Shown: piece after piece, positions 24,483 to 43,007 of the stretch | Layout of the letters: each line of letters starts with the position of its first letter | Numbering within the stretch: the stretch's first letter is position 1 | Notes under the pieces: model-generated | Told to the model about the DNA's origin: nothing | The model's input: only the letters and a program-made list of their open reading frames with translations | The model's database searches: none | Translations under genes and position numbers: made by a program | Source: Pomacea canaliculata | Lineage: Eukaryota; Mollusca; Gastropoda; Architaenioglossa; Ampullariidae | Length of the DNA stretch: 64,000 bases | NCBI RefSeq assembly: GCF_003073045.1 | Contig: NC_037594.1 | Coordinates: 18,916,927 to 18,980,926 of the forward strand | Direction: 5' to 3'

Positions 24483-26532
24483 AATGGTCATTTATTAATA
24501 TTGATTTCTAAAATATACTTGTGATAGCATACCAACCCTGAATGGAAACCCCCAGAAGACTGTTCAACATTTATCAACACTTTTAAAGGACAAGGTATGA
24601 TCATAGTTCTGAAGTTGTTTGCTTATAATATCCCTCTAGTAATATTTAATGCTAAGCAGTTCTTTGACAAATGCAAAATCTAGACTTCACAAGACTGTTC
24701 TAGCTATATCATATCAAACAGAAATTAAAAAGTATATATTAAGGCATATATAAGTTACAAAAAAATTCAAAATTATGAGAGATATTCCACTTCCTCCTGA
24801 ATTTTGGCAATAAAACAAACCCAGAGAAGTTTTTAATATATTTCTCTTATTCTTCAATTTGTTTTGAACTTTTTGCCATTTGCAACCCCTCCATGCTCTT
24901 TCACCTTCGGGAACAACCAAAAATCGCATGAGACAAGGTCTGGTGAGTAGGGACCTTGACCCCTGATTGTGCAAGAAATCAACTTCCTTCTACTCTCCAT
25001 CCTGGGAAAACTAGGTGGGGAAAAAATCATGAAAATAAGTGGAAACACCCTGAAGAATCACTCTGTCATGTCCACATGGTTTGCACTCACTGAAAGCTCG
25101 CAAAATACTGAAGTCTGGGCAGAAGTCAACATTCCTCCTACACCAAGCAAACTGTTCCTAAAGAGAATACCTTTGTAGCTTTAAATAAACTACTTTAAAC
25201 CAAAGAAAGTAAAATGGTATAGAAGGGTTTTGAAAAGTTTTTCTTGCAGCTTAAATGTGATATTATGAAGACAGAATTCATCTCTTTTTGTAATCAGTTC
25301 AGCGTGACATTGCTGGTCACAGTATGATGCCAGCAGATGTTCACCACATGCCAAGTCTTGCCAGCTTGTCACTTGGTGTGCCTAGTCTGCTGCCGCTCCA
25401 GCCAGTTGGAGTGAGTACTTTACCTGTTTTATTTTTGTTCTTTAGTAAATAGTTGTAGGATTTTGTTTTTCTATCAGAATCCCTTTTAACTATTTGTGTA
25501 TATGCGTTTGGATTGAGATTAGGCTGACTTAAATGAGAAATCAATGAAAAGAAGTCTTTGGAGATTGTTTTAAACAATTTTTAATGAAATTCTGCACTTT
25601 TCCAGCTTTAAGCTTGACTTTTCATGTTTTTACAACAGTATTTTTACATGAACTTACCTTATATCCATGCCAGGATAATGTAGGCATATTTTTTTAAATG
25701 AACATAGTTTGGATATAAAATGTGATAATAGAGTGTAAATGAAAAGCATGTCTCTTGCCAATGGATCACTGGTCTAGAAGTGTATCATTCGTCCCTTGAC
25801 TGTTATCTGTTGTAGAAGTATGTCAGTGCATGATCCAGCAAGTAAGCCCCTCCTTAAAGGGAAATTTCCTTAAGCTGAATAGACTGGTTAGAATCATCAG
25901 TCTAATGTGCTGAGGGGAACTTACTACAGAGTTTTACTAACTATAATGTTTTTATTCCATAGCCCTTTACAAGTATGCTGTCCAGTTATGTAGGACCCCT
26001 GATGGCACCATCTACAGTCCAGACTCCTGCTACAGCTCCCTCTGGTGGTTCTGGTTCAGGGATACACCTGCGTGGGGCAGTGTCACAATTTGAGGGTCCC
26101 ATTGTCCGTCCTGCCTCATCAGGTCTGATGGGTAGCCTATACAGCTCTGGTGATAGTGGAGGTACTGCTTTAGATCGCTTAGTGCAGGTGTCTGTGTCCC
26201 ATCAGCACGTTCAGCGAGTGGACGAGTGCACTCGGGAACTTATGATGAATGAGATGAGTATCAATGCTCTATACCTCCATGAACTGAGATGGCGACGTTC
26301 CCATGGAGACTACCTCTCTTTAGATGAACATGCCCGAGCCCTGTGGAGGCCGCCACCTGCTGCTGCAGCCTCATCGCCAGTCGAGGTCAGTGGTTCAGCA
26401 GCCACAGGATCTCCTACAGGCATGCAGCCTATGCCAGATATTGTGGAAGAAGGCTCAGCTGAGGAGCGAGAGCTGGACACTTCTATGATAATACCCTCTA
26501 TCGCAGATAGGCTTGGCAACTCTGACTTGTGA
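12069..26532 (+). CDS. ATG9: Autophagy-related protein 9, lipid scramblase
   Basis: ATG9 is the multi-pass scramblase of Golgi/endosome vesicles that seed and feed the autophagosome, working with ATG2. Twenty coding exons join in phase to 809 residues (human ATG9A: 839): 12069-12192, 12788-12896, 13176-13319, 13936-14071, 15825-15927, 16550-16649, 16897-16946, 17832-17916, 18640-18739, 18960-19000, 19402-19464, 19903-19977, 20182-20291, 21585-21625, 21820-21954, 22390-22569, 24309-24392, 24528-24594, 25298-25410 and 25963-26532. Family blocks in order: [87 protein letters not shown] and [19 protein letters not shown]. The membrane segments are the hydrophobic runs in exons 3, 4, 9, 13 and 16. 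The acidic N-terminus carries YQAL at residues 8-11, where human ATG9A has its YQRL AP-2 sorting signal. The C-terminal tail is low-complexity, as is normal. Confidence 0.96.
15215..15295 (+). repeat. Retroposon tail fragment, GCGGCCCTATG type
   Basis: A segment reading GCGGCCCTATGCTCC, then AAGGAGTAACAAGGAATAAA, resembles 37,171-37,235 (GCAGCCCTATGTTCC, then ACAGGGAACAAACAGGATTA). The two share layout and most bases, so they are copies of one dispersed retroposon end. Confidence 0.5.
18017..18051. repeat. Poly-T run
   Basis: 35 consecutive T in an ATG9 intron. It may be the remnant of an antisense poly-A tail, but no element body is recognisable beside it. Confidence 0.9.
20760..21430 (+). 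pseudogene. STRAD-like pseudokinase processed retrocopy
   Basis: STRAD is the catalytically dead STE20-type partner that activates LKB1 with MO25. This ATG9-intron segment gives, over several frames: [89 protein letters not shown], then [19 protein letters not shown] and [14 protein letters not shown]. The HRG-K-S-x-L-I-S-V-D block is STRAD-like: an active kinase would have HRDxKxxN. Stops after AVTK and before the SGYNAK block, plus at least two frameshifts, make it dead. The blocks follow each other without introns, so a reverse-transcribed copy is likely. The left end may extend to about 20,470, where no match is clear. Confidence 0.75.
21481..21527 (+). repeat. Retroposon 3'-tail fragment
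   Basis: GTGGAGAAAGGTGCTATAGA runs into ATTATTATCATTATTTATTA. It matches the tail at 56,361-56,402 (GGAAAGGCGCTATATAAAT then ATTATTATTA). It directly follows the STRAD retrocopy. Confidence 0.55.
22570..22571 (+). other. ATG9: GC splice donor in ATG9
   Basis: Exon 16 ends ...AACAAAGAG followed by GCAAGT. Joining to TGG at 24309 gives HGNKE-WQPN, matching the HGxxQW step of ATG9 proteins. Using the nearby GT (GAGGCAA|GTACTA) shifts phase and meets a stop within three codons of the next exon. Confidence 0.85.
22580..24300. other. Long ATG9 intron, mostly unassigned
   Basis: The intron after the GC donor. A minus-strand open frame at 23,086-23,331 is the only longer reading frame and has no recognised domain; it could be an unidentified transposon relic. 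Nothing else is supported. Confidence 0.35.
24750..25180 (-). mobile_element. Mariner-type transposase remnant
   Basis: On the minus strand, near 24,880-24,970, the sequence reads [20 protein letters not shown]. This is the well-known C-terminal block of Tc1/mariner transposases (PYSPDL-x(3)-DFxLFP). Flanking frames carry stops, and no terminal inverted repeat was found, so it is an old fragment in an ATG9 intron. Confidence 0.65.
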
Positions 26533-27017
26533 TGATGGCTGTTTGTGTGCAGTCATGAAGTAGAATCTTTCTTGATCACTATCGATAAAAGCTTTGGCTT
26601 TTTCAAAAATTAGGCTGTTGCTTTTGTTAGGTGGATTTTTGGTGCTGTATGACTTTGAGTGAAAGACAGGTATCAGTGTAATAACAGCAAAAAAAAACTT
26701 TTGTCATGCAGCCAAATCAAAACTACCATGTATGCTTGTTTAGTACTGTATTATAGCTATTGTGGTTTTCAGTATGAAGCCAGTATGATTTTCAGAGTAG
26801 AATATCATTAGTCTTAAAACAGTGTGGAAATATTATTTACTTGTTGGCAACTGTTGGTGTGCTCCATAACTTAACATGAAGTTTGTTTCAAAGTCCAAGA
26901 ATAAATATATTGGACTTTCATGGCTGTTGTACTAGTGAAGTGATGCATTGTATCTGTTTACAGAACTGGCTGACATGATTATAGCCTTAGTTGCTCACTT
27001 GGTGTAGATCACTAGTT

Positions 27018-27023
27018 TAATAA
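27018..27023 (+). promoter_or_regulatory. ATG9: Candidate ATG9 polyadenylation signal
   Basis: AATAAA about 490 bases after the ATG9 stop. Other AATAAA motifs occur further on, for example near 30,826, so longer 3' UTR forms are possible. Confidence 0.4.
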
Positions 27024-27239
27024 AGAAAAAGCTGAATTTACTGTTGAAAAATCCTATTATATGTATATGTATTTGGTAAGGGAGGCAGGAAGGCTGGGTG
27101 GAAAAGGGTGGAGGACAGAAGCTCTTCTGTGGATCTCAGGCATAAAGTAATTTTTTTTTCCATTAACATATATCTTCTTCCACCTTTACAAAGCTTTTAC
27201 AAACTCTTCTGTTACCAAAAAAGTACAGAGCTGCATTTT

Positions 27240-27590
27240 TGATGCTTAGAGCTAAGAAACAAGACCATATCACTACTCTTCATTTTCTGCACTGGCTGCC
27301 CATCCGATTTTACATTTAGTACAAGCTGTGTGTACTGTGTTCTATTTTCGTGACAGGTTCCTGCCCTACTTCTCTGAGCTTATTTTGCTTGCCCATAATC
27401 CCACCTAGACAACTCCACTCTTTGTTTGATGACCATATGCTAACTGTCCGTATCACCAGAACAACCACAACAACAACAGACACAGTATTATTATTGTGTT
27501 GCAAAACAGTGGAACTCTCTCCTCTTCACTATCTACCACTTACCCACCGTCAAATCATTTAAGCATGCACTGAAAACACATGAGCATTAT
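27240..27590 (+). mobile_element. LINE C-terminal fragment (decayed)
   Basis: Plus-strand translation gives QDHITTLLHFLHWLPIRF, then YKLCVLCSIFV, CPTSLS, PPRQLHSLFDDHML and VELSPLHYLP. This is the C-terminal end of the non-LTR element family also seen at 617-1225. A stop interrupts it after RFYI. Confidence 0.7.
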
Positions 27591-27599
27591 TACTAACAA

Positions 27600-30500
27600 C
27601 AATACAACACTATTAGTCCACCTTCTAACCCTTGTTTTACTTTTTCCTTCTGTTAACTAGTCCACTTGCTCGTCTTCCATTGCTGTTTTCACTAAAATCT
27701 CAATCCTTACTGTTTGTTCCCAGATTCTTTTTGCATAGTCTATGTTTGTCTTTTATTACTTGTCTGCACAGATGTTTATCCTTCTGTTCTTTGTATGCTG
27801 TCCATGCCTCATTCTTGTCTCAAGAGCTGAGAACATGTTCCTTCATATAAATCACACATTTATTATTATTTTATGGAACTTGTAGCGTTAAGGGAAGTTT
27901 TTTCTAAATAGTAGGCTTGTGTGGTGAAATTCTATCCAAGATTTATGAAAATGCCAGTGTTTTGAAGAGCACATGCAATACACATTTTGAAAAGGCCCAC
28001 AGTTTGTTCACATTTGTTGCCTTGCTTTTTATTGACATTAACCATTCTTTTATGGCAAATGAGTAATACTGCCAGATGAGTGACGGGTGTGCTTGTCTAG
28101 TTGGCATATGAAGATGTATATTTTGTCGGTTAATATTCTTTGTTTAGGAGTGAGTGGACTATTGTTTCTGTGATTGTATTATTAATAGTCAATGAATACC
28201 CACTTATAAGTTTCAAGGTTATTTTTAAATAGCTAGAGATTCTAGAATGTTGTATGTTTATTTTCTGTGTGCATGAACATGTATAAAATAGACAAGTGAA
28301 AGCAAGGGAACTTGAAAAGTGAGGCTGATGTTTGTTCTGTAGATGAGCGAGATGGCAGAAATGCAAATCACATTTTTAATGCAAAGCCATCCATCAGTTT
28401 GAAATGGAATGTTTGTTGTATTACTTAGCAAATACAATATGTATATAGGTCTGATTATTTGACCAATGGAAATTATTTAACTAATGGAAAGTGATTTTCC
28501 ATGTTTGTTTCCTGCCACACTGCTTTTTTTGTCACATTTTTGTGTTAATGCAAAATGGTGCTCCAGGCTGTGATATTACAAACTTATGGAGGGACATATG
28601 ACACATCAAATGCACTTTACTAATCTGGAAACTTCTGCAGTCGGAAACAATCTAATGTATCTAAAGAGCAGTTGAATAGCATATAAACAGCATAGTTAGA
28701 CTGCCTGCATCTTTATCTAGGAAACAGAGCCCTTGTATGACAATGTTCTTATTTAGGTAGATATTGGTGCCACAAAGGGTGTAAAATGTTCATGTTATTT
28801 TCTTATTACATTGTATGGTATACTTTAAGTTGGTTTTACAATTCTGTATTACCTTTTATTTTTAGCTACATTACTTATCTACTGAAAAGAGCATGGTGGT
28901 TACCTCCTAATTGGTTCTGGACAGCAGTGAGCATTTTTACCTTTTGGTTGCTTTTATCTTCTTGAAATTGTAGATTTCTCTAGACTTTGTAATTCTGTAG
29001 GAAGGCCTTTGTTATTGCTGCCTGCATTATACTTAATTTTTTTCTCTGTGTGAAGTGAAGAGGATTTTCCAAATTGCCACTAGTTTGAGAATGTGCATAG
29101 AATCTTTTCTGTGTGTTTTGAGCATTCTACTACATATTGCAAGAATTTTCTTGGCGTGCTATTCAAACTATTTGAAAAAAAAATTGTCTTTCTAACAGTA
29201 CATTTATGGCAGTTGCTGAATTGACAACTCATATCTGTGTGTGCATGTATACCTATATGTAAATGGATTTCAGGCTTTTTTTGTCTTCAAGGTTGTTTTT
29301 TTTTCTGCTAGGATCTTTTGGTGGTGGTTATGGAGTTGGAGAGAGTTGGGGAAGGGTTGTTAGGTGGAATTAAACCCACAAAACAGAATTTAAGATTGTG
29401 GTAAAGAATTCTATCCTACCATTGTTAGAAAGCATGTCAACAGTCAACCACTTCAGGTGTTAGTATCTTTGTAACTTTGTAGCAGATGTTTTTCTTGTAT
29501 CTCTGTCATTAAGATTATTGTATGAGGCTGTGTGTCTGTTGCTTACAAATGTATGGTTAGAATGACAGCATTCACCCATATACTGGCTTAACCATCAAGC
29601 TGCATATAAAATATTTAGTAGGTTTTTTCAGTTTAGTTTTATTTCTAATCAACTGTTATTACAATCATTAAATTTTTTTTAACAGAAGGTATATTTTTGC
29701 CGATTTTTACAAAGCCAGTGATATAGCTTAGATTCCTTCATAGAGAAGATGGGAATATCGCCATTGTTTAGTACACTTGTTAAGTACAGGTGCATGTATG
29801 TGCGCAAAATAATGCAATGCTCCCTGAAATTGCTGTCATCACAAAACAGTAGATCTGTATTTTGTGAAGCTCACTGTTGTCAATTCCTTCATCAGTGTAT
29901 CTTGTATGTTTTTGCCTTAAAATAAAAAATCAGGTACAAGTCAAAAACAGGGATCAAACTGGTAATTCTTCCGAATGTAAATTGTCCTGTCTAGCTTTTT
30001 CTTCTTAAGATGTGGCTTTGTATGTTAAAAGATAATGTTTCTGTCAAGAAGTTGTACAAGTCATCTGCACTGCTAGACCTTTTGGTAGAATGTGTTACTC
30101 AAAGGTCAATTTTTTTTAATGTTTATTTTTGAAATTGTAGTTATCCATTGTCTGGGGTATGTACCAGAGGTTTTCAGTTTCTGTAATCATCTGTTTCATG
30201 TTGCAGTGCTTTTAATTATTATGGATCCAGGTAAAGTCATAAACTGTTGTAATTTTTGTTAGGTTTTATCCTTTTTAAATGTGCATGAAAATTGTAATAG
30301 AACTTCTAACAATTCTGAATGATTGCTACCACCTATCAGTTTTCTTTTAAAACAATTGACATCTGCTTAGTCACATCTGGTTGTGTAGTTCTGAAGCACA
30401 GTTGCTGACACTTCAAAACAGTTGAAGAAGAGGCATATTGCAAGTCAATTTACATTTATATTTTGTGAGTTGGCGGAGCTGTTAATTTTTATATTTCAGC

Positions 30501-31435
30501 ACAAACACAGTTTTGTTTATCACACATTGGAATTAGTGTGGTATATTGATGGTCTTTCAGTAGGAGGATTTAAATTTTTTATTATTATAGGTTTCATTTT
30601 TTTTTTCAAATAATGTTTAGAACATGCAGCAAAACAGGATATCTAACCAAACACAATGATAAAGTTGTGGCGGTTACTCTGTGCAAATATGTGGTTACAA
30701 ACTCATGAAATTAATGCTTGCTTCGATTTTTTTTACAAGAATTTGTGTAATTTTTATGCAGGCCTGTTTGTTGTGTTTTAATAGTTCACAGCATTATAGT
30801 CATAACTTAATGTGAAATTTATTGAAAATAAAAGCTTTAAACACAAATGTGGGTGTGGTTGAGTAAAAGTGTGAGAGCACCCAACATAGATTAGGTCGCC
30901 TCCCATACACTTACCATACACTTTTTTAAAAATCAAATAACTATTCGAACTTCAGCTGCAATACAGATTCAATTGTAAATTTTACTTCCACGTGACTTTT
31001 TCTAAACAAAACTTGTATTCTAGAAAACTGTGTACTGAAAACATATGTGGTTTTTATGCTATGGTGGAAATGTCTGGGCAGCTAGTGATGAAATCATTGC
31101 CCTGCCCTAAAAAAAAAACTAAATAAATCTTTCTGCAACATGTCATAGTCTCCCTGTAATATTGTAACCACTCGCCCTGTAAGGTTATCATAAATTAATC
31201 ACTGTGTAGCAGCAGTAAATCAGATAGTCCATGCATCTGGGCATTCTCCAGCATTCTTCTATGTACCAAACAATGAAAAAGTAAAAGAAAACTTTAAAGA
31301 AAAGAAATCCTTAAAACATGCTCTGATTCTTCCCATCACAACTAGTTCATAATAACAGTAATAATTTGAAGACCAAAGCAAAAGAAAAATCCAGCAACTT
31401 TAATTTTCTTATTTTAGATGAGCACAGTTCAGTTA
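27600..31435. other. ATG9 3' flank / intergenic, no gene recognised
   Basis: AT-rich DNA with long T runs and no exon chain. Part may be a long ATG9 3' UTR. Several AATAAA motifs are present, including GAAAATAAAAGC near 30,825. Confidence 0.4.
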
Positions 31436-39745
<8,310 letters not shown>

Positions 39746-39883
39746 GCCACGCATCATCGGCAACAGCTGATTCTGATCTTGTCGGAAATGGCGTTCTCGA
39801 TCGGCAGAAAGGGAGCCGAAAGCGGCAAGTATTTGTAACAGGGAAGTAAAAACAAAAGATAAATAAAAGGAAGATTCATACAT

Positions 39884-41830
39884 TCAGTCGCACATTCGCG
39901 ATGTGGTAAGAGATGATCGGTAAAAATATATTTGGTTTAACATTTTTTGGTGATTAGGCTGACCAACTCCCAAATACTTCGAGCCCAATACACTGCGGCG
40001 AACTCCCTTGACGTGAGAGACATTTACGCAGACGATCGAGTTAAAATAAAGAACTACACCTCCGTGGTTAAAAATATGTCCAAACAAATATTCCTGTCGG
40101 CTAGTGAAGTTACGTGGAAAAGATTAAGACTATTTTGAATCGAAATTTGATCTTGTTGGTTTCTGGTCCCCTTTATCTACTCGATCTCGATCGTTACCAA
40201 CGTTCGCTAAACAAGGTTTGTGTAGCTAATTAACCTAAAAAATGTAGTGAGAAAAGTACACATCATGTCAATTAATATACCGCTGTTTTCGCCAGTTTTT
40301 ATCTAATCGATCATCATCATATCATTTAATTGCGTGTACGTCATTAAGAAATAAGCACTTTCAATATATTGTATCGTAATTCTTATACAGAACATGTGTC
40401 GCGGCGGTGCACTTGCACTGTAACACAGCGCGTGCTCTTTTATTATTTTTACAAAGACGACTTGATCATTGATCCAGAACTGCGGTTACAAGTTTTACAC
40501 CCTGATGGGCGTGTCTTAACAATTATATAATGGGCCGGGTCACGTCGACCTCGATCAGCATCTTGCCTTCCCCCGCTCGACACGTGTTTTATTCTACGAC
40601 GAAAAACCACTAACCTCGATAGCCGCATGTCCTCTCCGTCAAATGTATTGTAACATATATAGTGCATCCTGGCTTGTGACAGTTTTAACCGAGTTACTTA
40701 TACTTGACATATAAAGCTATGGTAAGTACTCTTGCCTGGGACAATAGAGATATCTTTTCTCACCACACACACACAAGCACGTGACGTAAAGGAACCGTAC
40801 TATTGAGCTTTCTTTCGCAATCCAGTCTCTGTTGTACGACCCATCAGCTCAAAGTTTCGCATTTTCGGCCGTTTCTAAAAGACGTTACTGGACTATAACG
40901 GGGGTGAACGTTCGGTCATAAGTTTCATGGCGAAATGTCGGCTAAACGAAAGCCGTTTAATTCATACTCCAAGCCTACAAATCAGTTCTCCTCAATTGTT
41001 ATCCTTCGAGAAATCGGAAAAATATTAATAACCATTTTGGTCTAATTACTATATAGCGGTTTGAACGACATTCCTGCCAATAAGCTGAAATGATATAAAA
41101 GAACTGAAAGAATGTATACATTAGAGCACTTAACACACTGGATAATTATTTGTCATAAAGATCTTTAATTGTTGGTTTAGTATATATATAAAATACTGTA
41201 AATTATAACAGAAACACATACTTTATCTGTTTTAGACCACCCTGTAAGTGGTAGTGCCTTCAGCTGCTTCTACTCCCTCCGCTTTGAAGAACTAACTCTT
41301 ACCGCAACACAGAGGGATCCTCGCAGACTATTCCGTGCTCGAGGATCGATTGGACTCGCGATTATACATTACGTCTACACAATATATATATACTGGGTTG
41401 CTCTGGCATGCTCCATTTGATCAACTTATCTGCCAATCATATACTCGCTAGTCCAGAGTGACATGGTCCAGAAACACTCAGTTCCACTGATGCCACATCA
41501 AGGTCATCTTCAACCTATCAGATGACGAGCTTTCTTTCCGGGTAACCTAGTCTGTTTTCTAACCCTAGCATCCCCAAGGCCCACCCTAGCTGCTTGGGGA
41601 ATAACTCAAGCAGACACCGCCGGCTATAGGCGTGTCCACCTGTACAAACTGTTACCTCAACTGTGCCTAGAGCAACGAGCGCGACGCCTTAGTCTTACGT
41701 AATGTCTTGGATTATTCAGTGTCAGCCGCTGATTAGTACTTTTTAGAGCTTGTGTGCCCCTGGCTGTACTGTATAACATTTTCGCCTTTTCATTACCCGT
41801 CGGCGGGGGCTAGGATGGGGAAAAGAGGTA
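39884..41830. other. Upstream region of the iminopeptidase gene, CpG-rich
   Basis: No gene recognised. This stretch contains many more CG dinucleotides than the gene introns. CACGTG occurs at 40,581-40,586 and 40,778-40,783; the second overlaps TGACGT, a CRE half. It should contain the iminopeptidase promoter near 39.9-40.1 kb. Confidence 0.4.
40778..40786. promoter_or_regulatory. Combined E-box and CRE half-site
   Basis: CACGTGACG: a canonical E-box CACGTG overlapping TGACG, the core of a cAMP-response element. It is about 1 kb from the nearest coding exon, so function is only suggested. Confidence 0.3.
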
Positions 41831-41832
41831 AC

Positions 41833-41929
41833 ACATGCACAGGAAAAAAAAAAAACCAGCGCGCCCGAAAACGAGCTTATCATCCCTGTATTGGTGACAA
41901 ACACTAAACATTAGGTCATCGGGGGGCAT
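41833..41929 (-). mobile_element. Old SINE copy related to the 6.6-kb dimer
   Basis: Shares CAGCGCGCCCGA, then CTGTATTGGTGACA, in the same order and spacing as the 6.6-kb SINE. On the minus strand its head reads CCGATGACCTAATGTTTAG, like a tRNA A-box region. It is clearly more diverged, with an A-run insertion. Confidence 0.5.
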
Positions 41930-42804
41930 TTCACTCTTCACTGACGGTGGTAAATAAGTCTTAATAAACGACCTTAGCGCTGCACGATATAATGAACCTT
42001 GTTTCTCTTCATAGTTTTCGATCAGATGGATATGGTGAGATAAGGAAATGTATTGCTCTTATTTTCTGCCTGTTTTATCATCCCAAAGCCCTAATGCGTG
42101 CAAATAATAGTAATAATAACAACAGTACAAGGTAGGGATTTGCACCTGTCTTTGTCGTAAAAGCAGATCGATGATGAATTAAACCTGTTAATAAAACTGC
42201 CATTACTTGCGATACTGACGCCATCAAAAGTCATGGACCATGAAACTCGATGAATGACCCAAGTAATCAGTGTTATAAACTGGGGAGAAGAGGACGGAGA
42301 AGATTGAAGTATTCAGACATGCTGAAAATACCTTCGGAACTAAAATATCATGCAGAACTTACTTTTAGCAACTTACAGCTTAAAAAAAAAAATCGGCCAT
42401 TACTCCAAGTCGGCGTCGAGCCAAAAGGGGAACATGTGCAGGTCACTGAACGAGCGGTCGCACTCTGCTGCACCGCAGTGTAGTTTATTATCTAGGCCAG
42501 GTGTGACGCAATACGTATAAAAAAAGTCGAGTGCACAGCACATACATGTAAGGTGCATTCGCTTTTAAATTGCTCACCTTGTCGTGTGACCCAGTCATTT
42601 TAACCAATATTAACTTATTTTATCGGAAGTTCTCTCTTCCGGCTGTGATAATATTGCAAACGTTCGATCTATCACTTCATTTGAGCCCAGTTTATCTAAG
42701 TATCAAAATAGAGAGACACATGTTCGTCCTCTCCGCGTTTCGAGTGAATCCACTAGCCCAGACCTCCTCCTCCTTCTTTCTCCCCTTCCCTCTCTGTCTG
42801 TCTC

Positions 42805-42999
42805 CAGGGCCGCCGAGAGCCAGCCCGGGCCCCGGGACAGACGACTTCTCCGGGCCCCTTATACTTGTACTTAGAGTCTTAGACCTTTCATTAAAAGAAA
42901 AAGAAAAGGAGAAGAAGACAAAAAAAAGTCCATTGACCAAGGCCGGGCCCCCTTGACAGCCGCGGGCCCGGGTACACCAGATCCCTCTCGTCAGGCCTG
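42805..42999. mobile_element. hAT-type MITE (195 bp)
   Basis: Starts CAGGGCCGCCGAGAG and ends CTCTCGTCAGGCCTG, an imperfect terminal inverted repeat (complement CAGGCCTGACGAGAG). Both sides carry TCTGTCTC (42,797-42,804 and 43,000-43,007), an 8-bp duplication typical of hAT. The subterminal parts are rich in GGGCCC. The flank is a TCTG/TCTC-rich tract, which weakens the duplication evidence somewhat. The 128-residue open frame across it is not a gene. Confidence 0.6.
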
Positions 43000-43007
43000 T
43001 CTGTCTC

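Noticed and set aside
42570..42956. 128-residue plus-strand open frame
   Set aside because: Runs across the GC-rich hAT-type MITE; low-complexity product and no homology that I can see.
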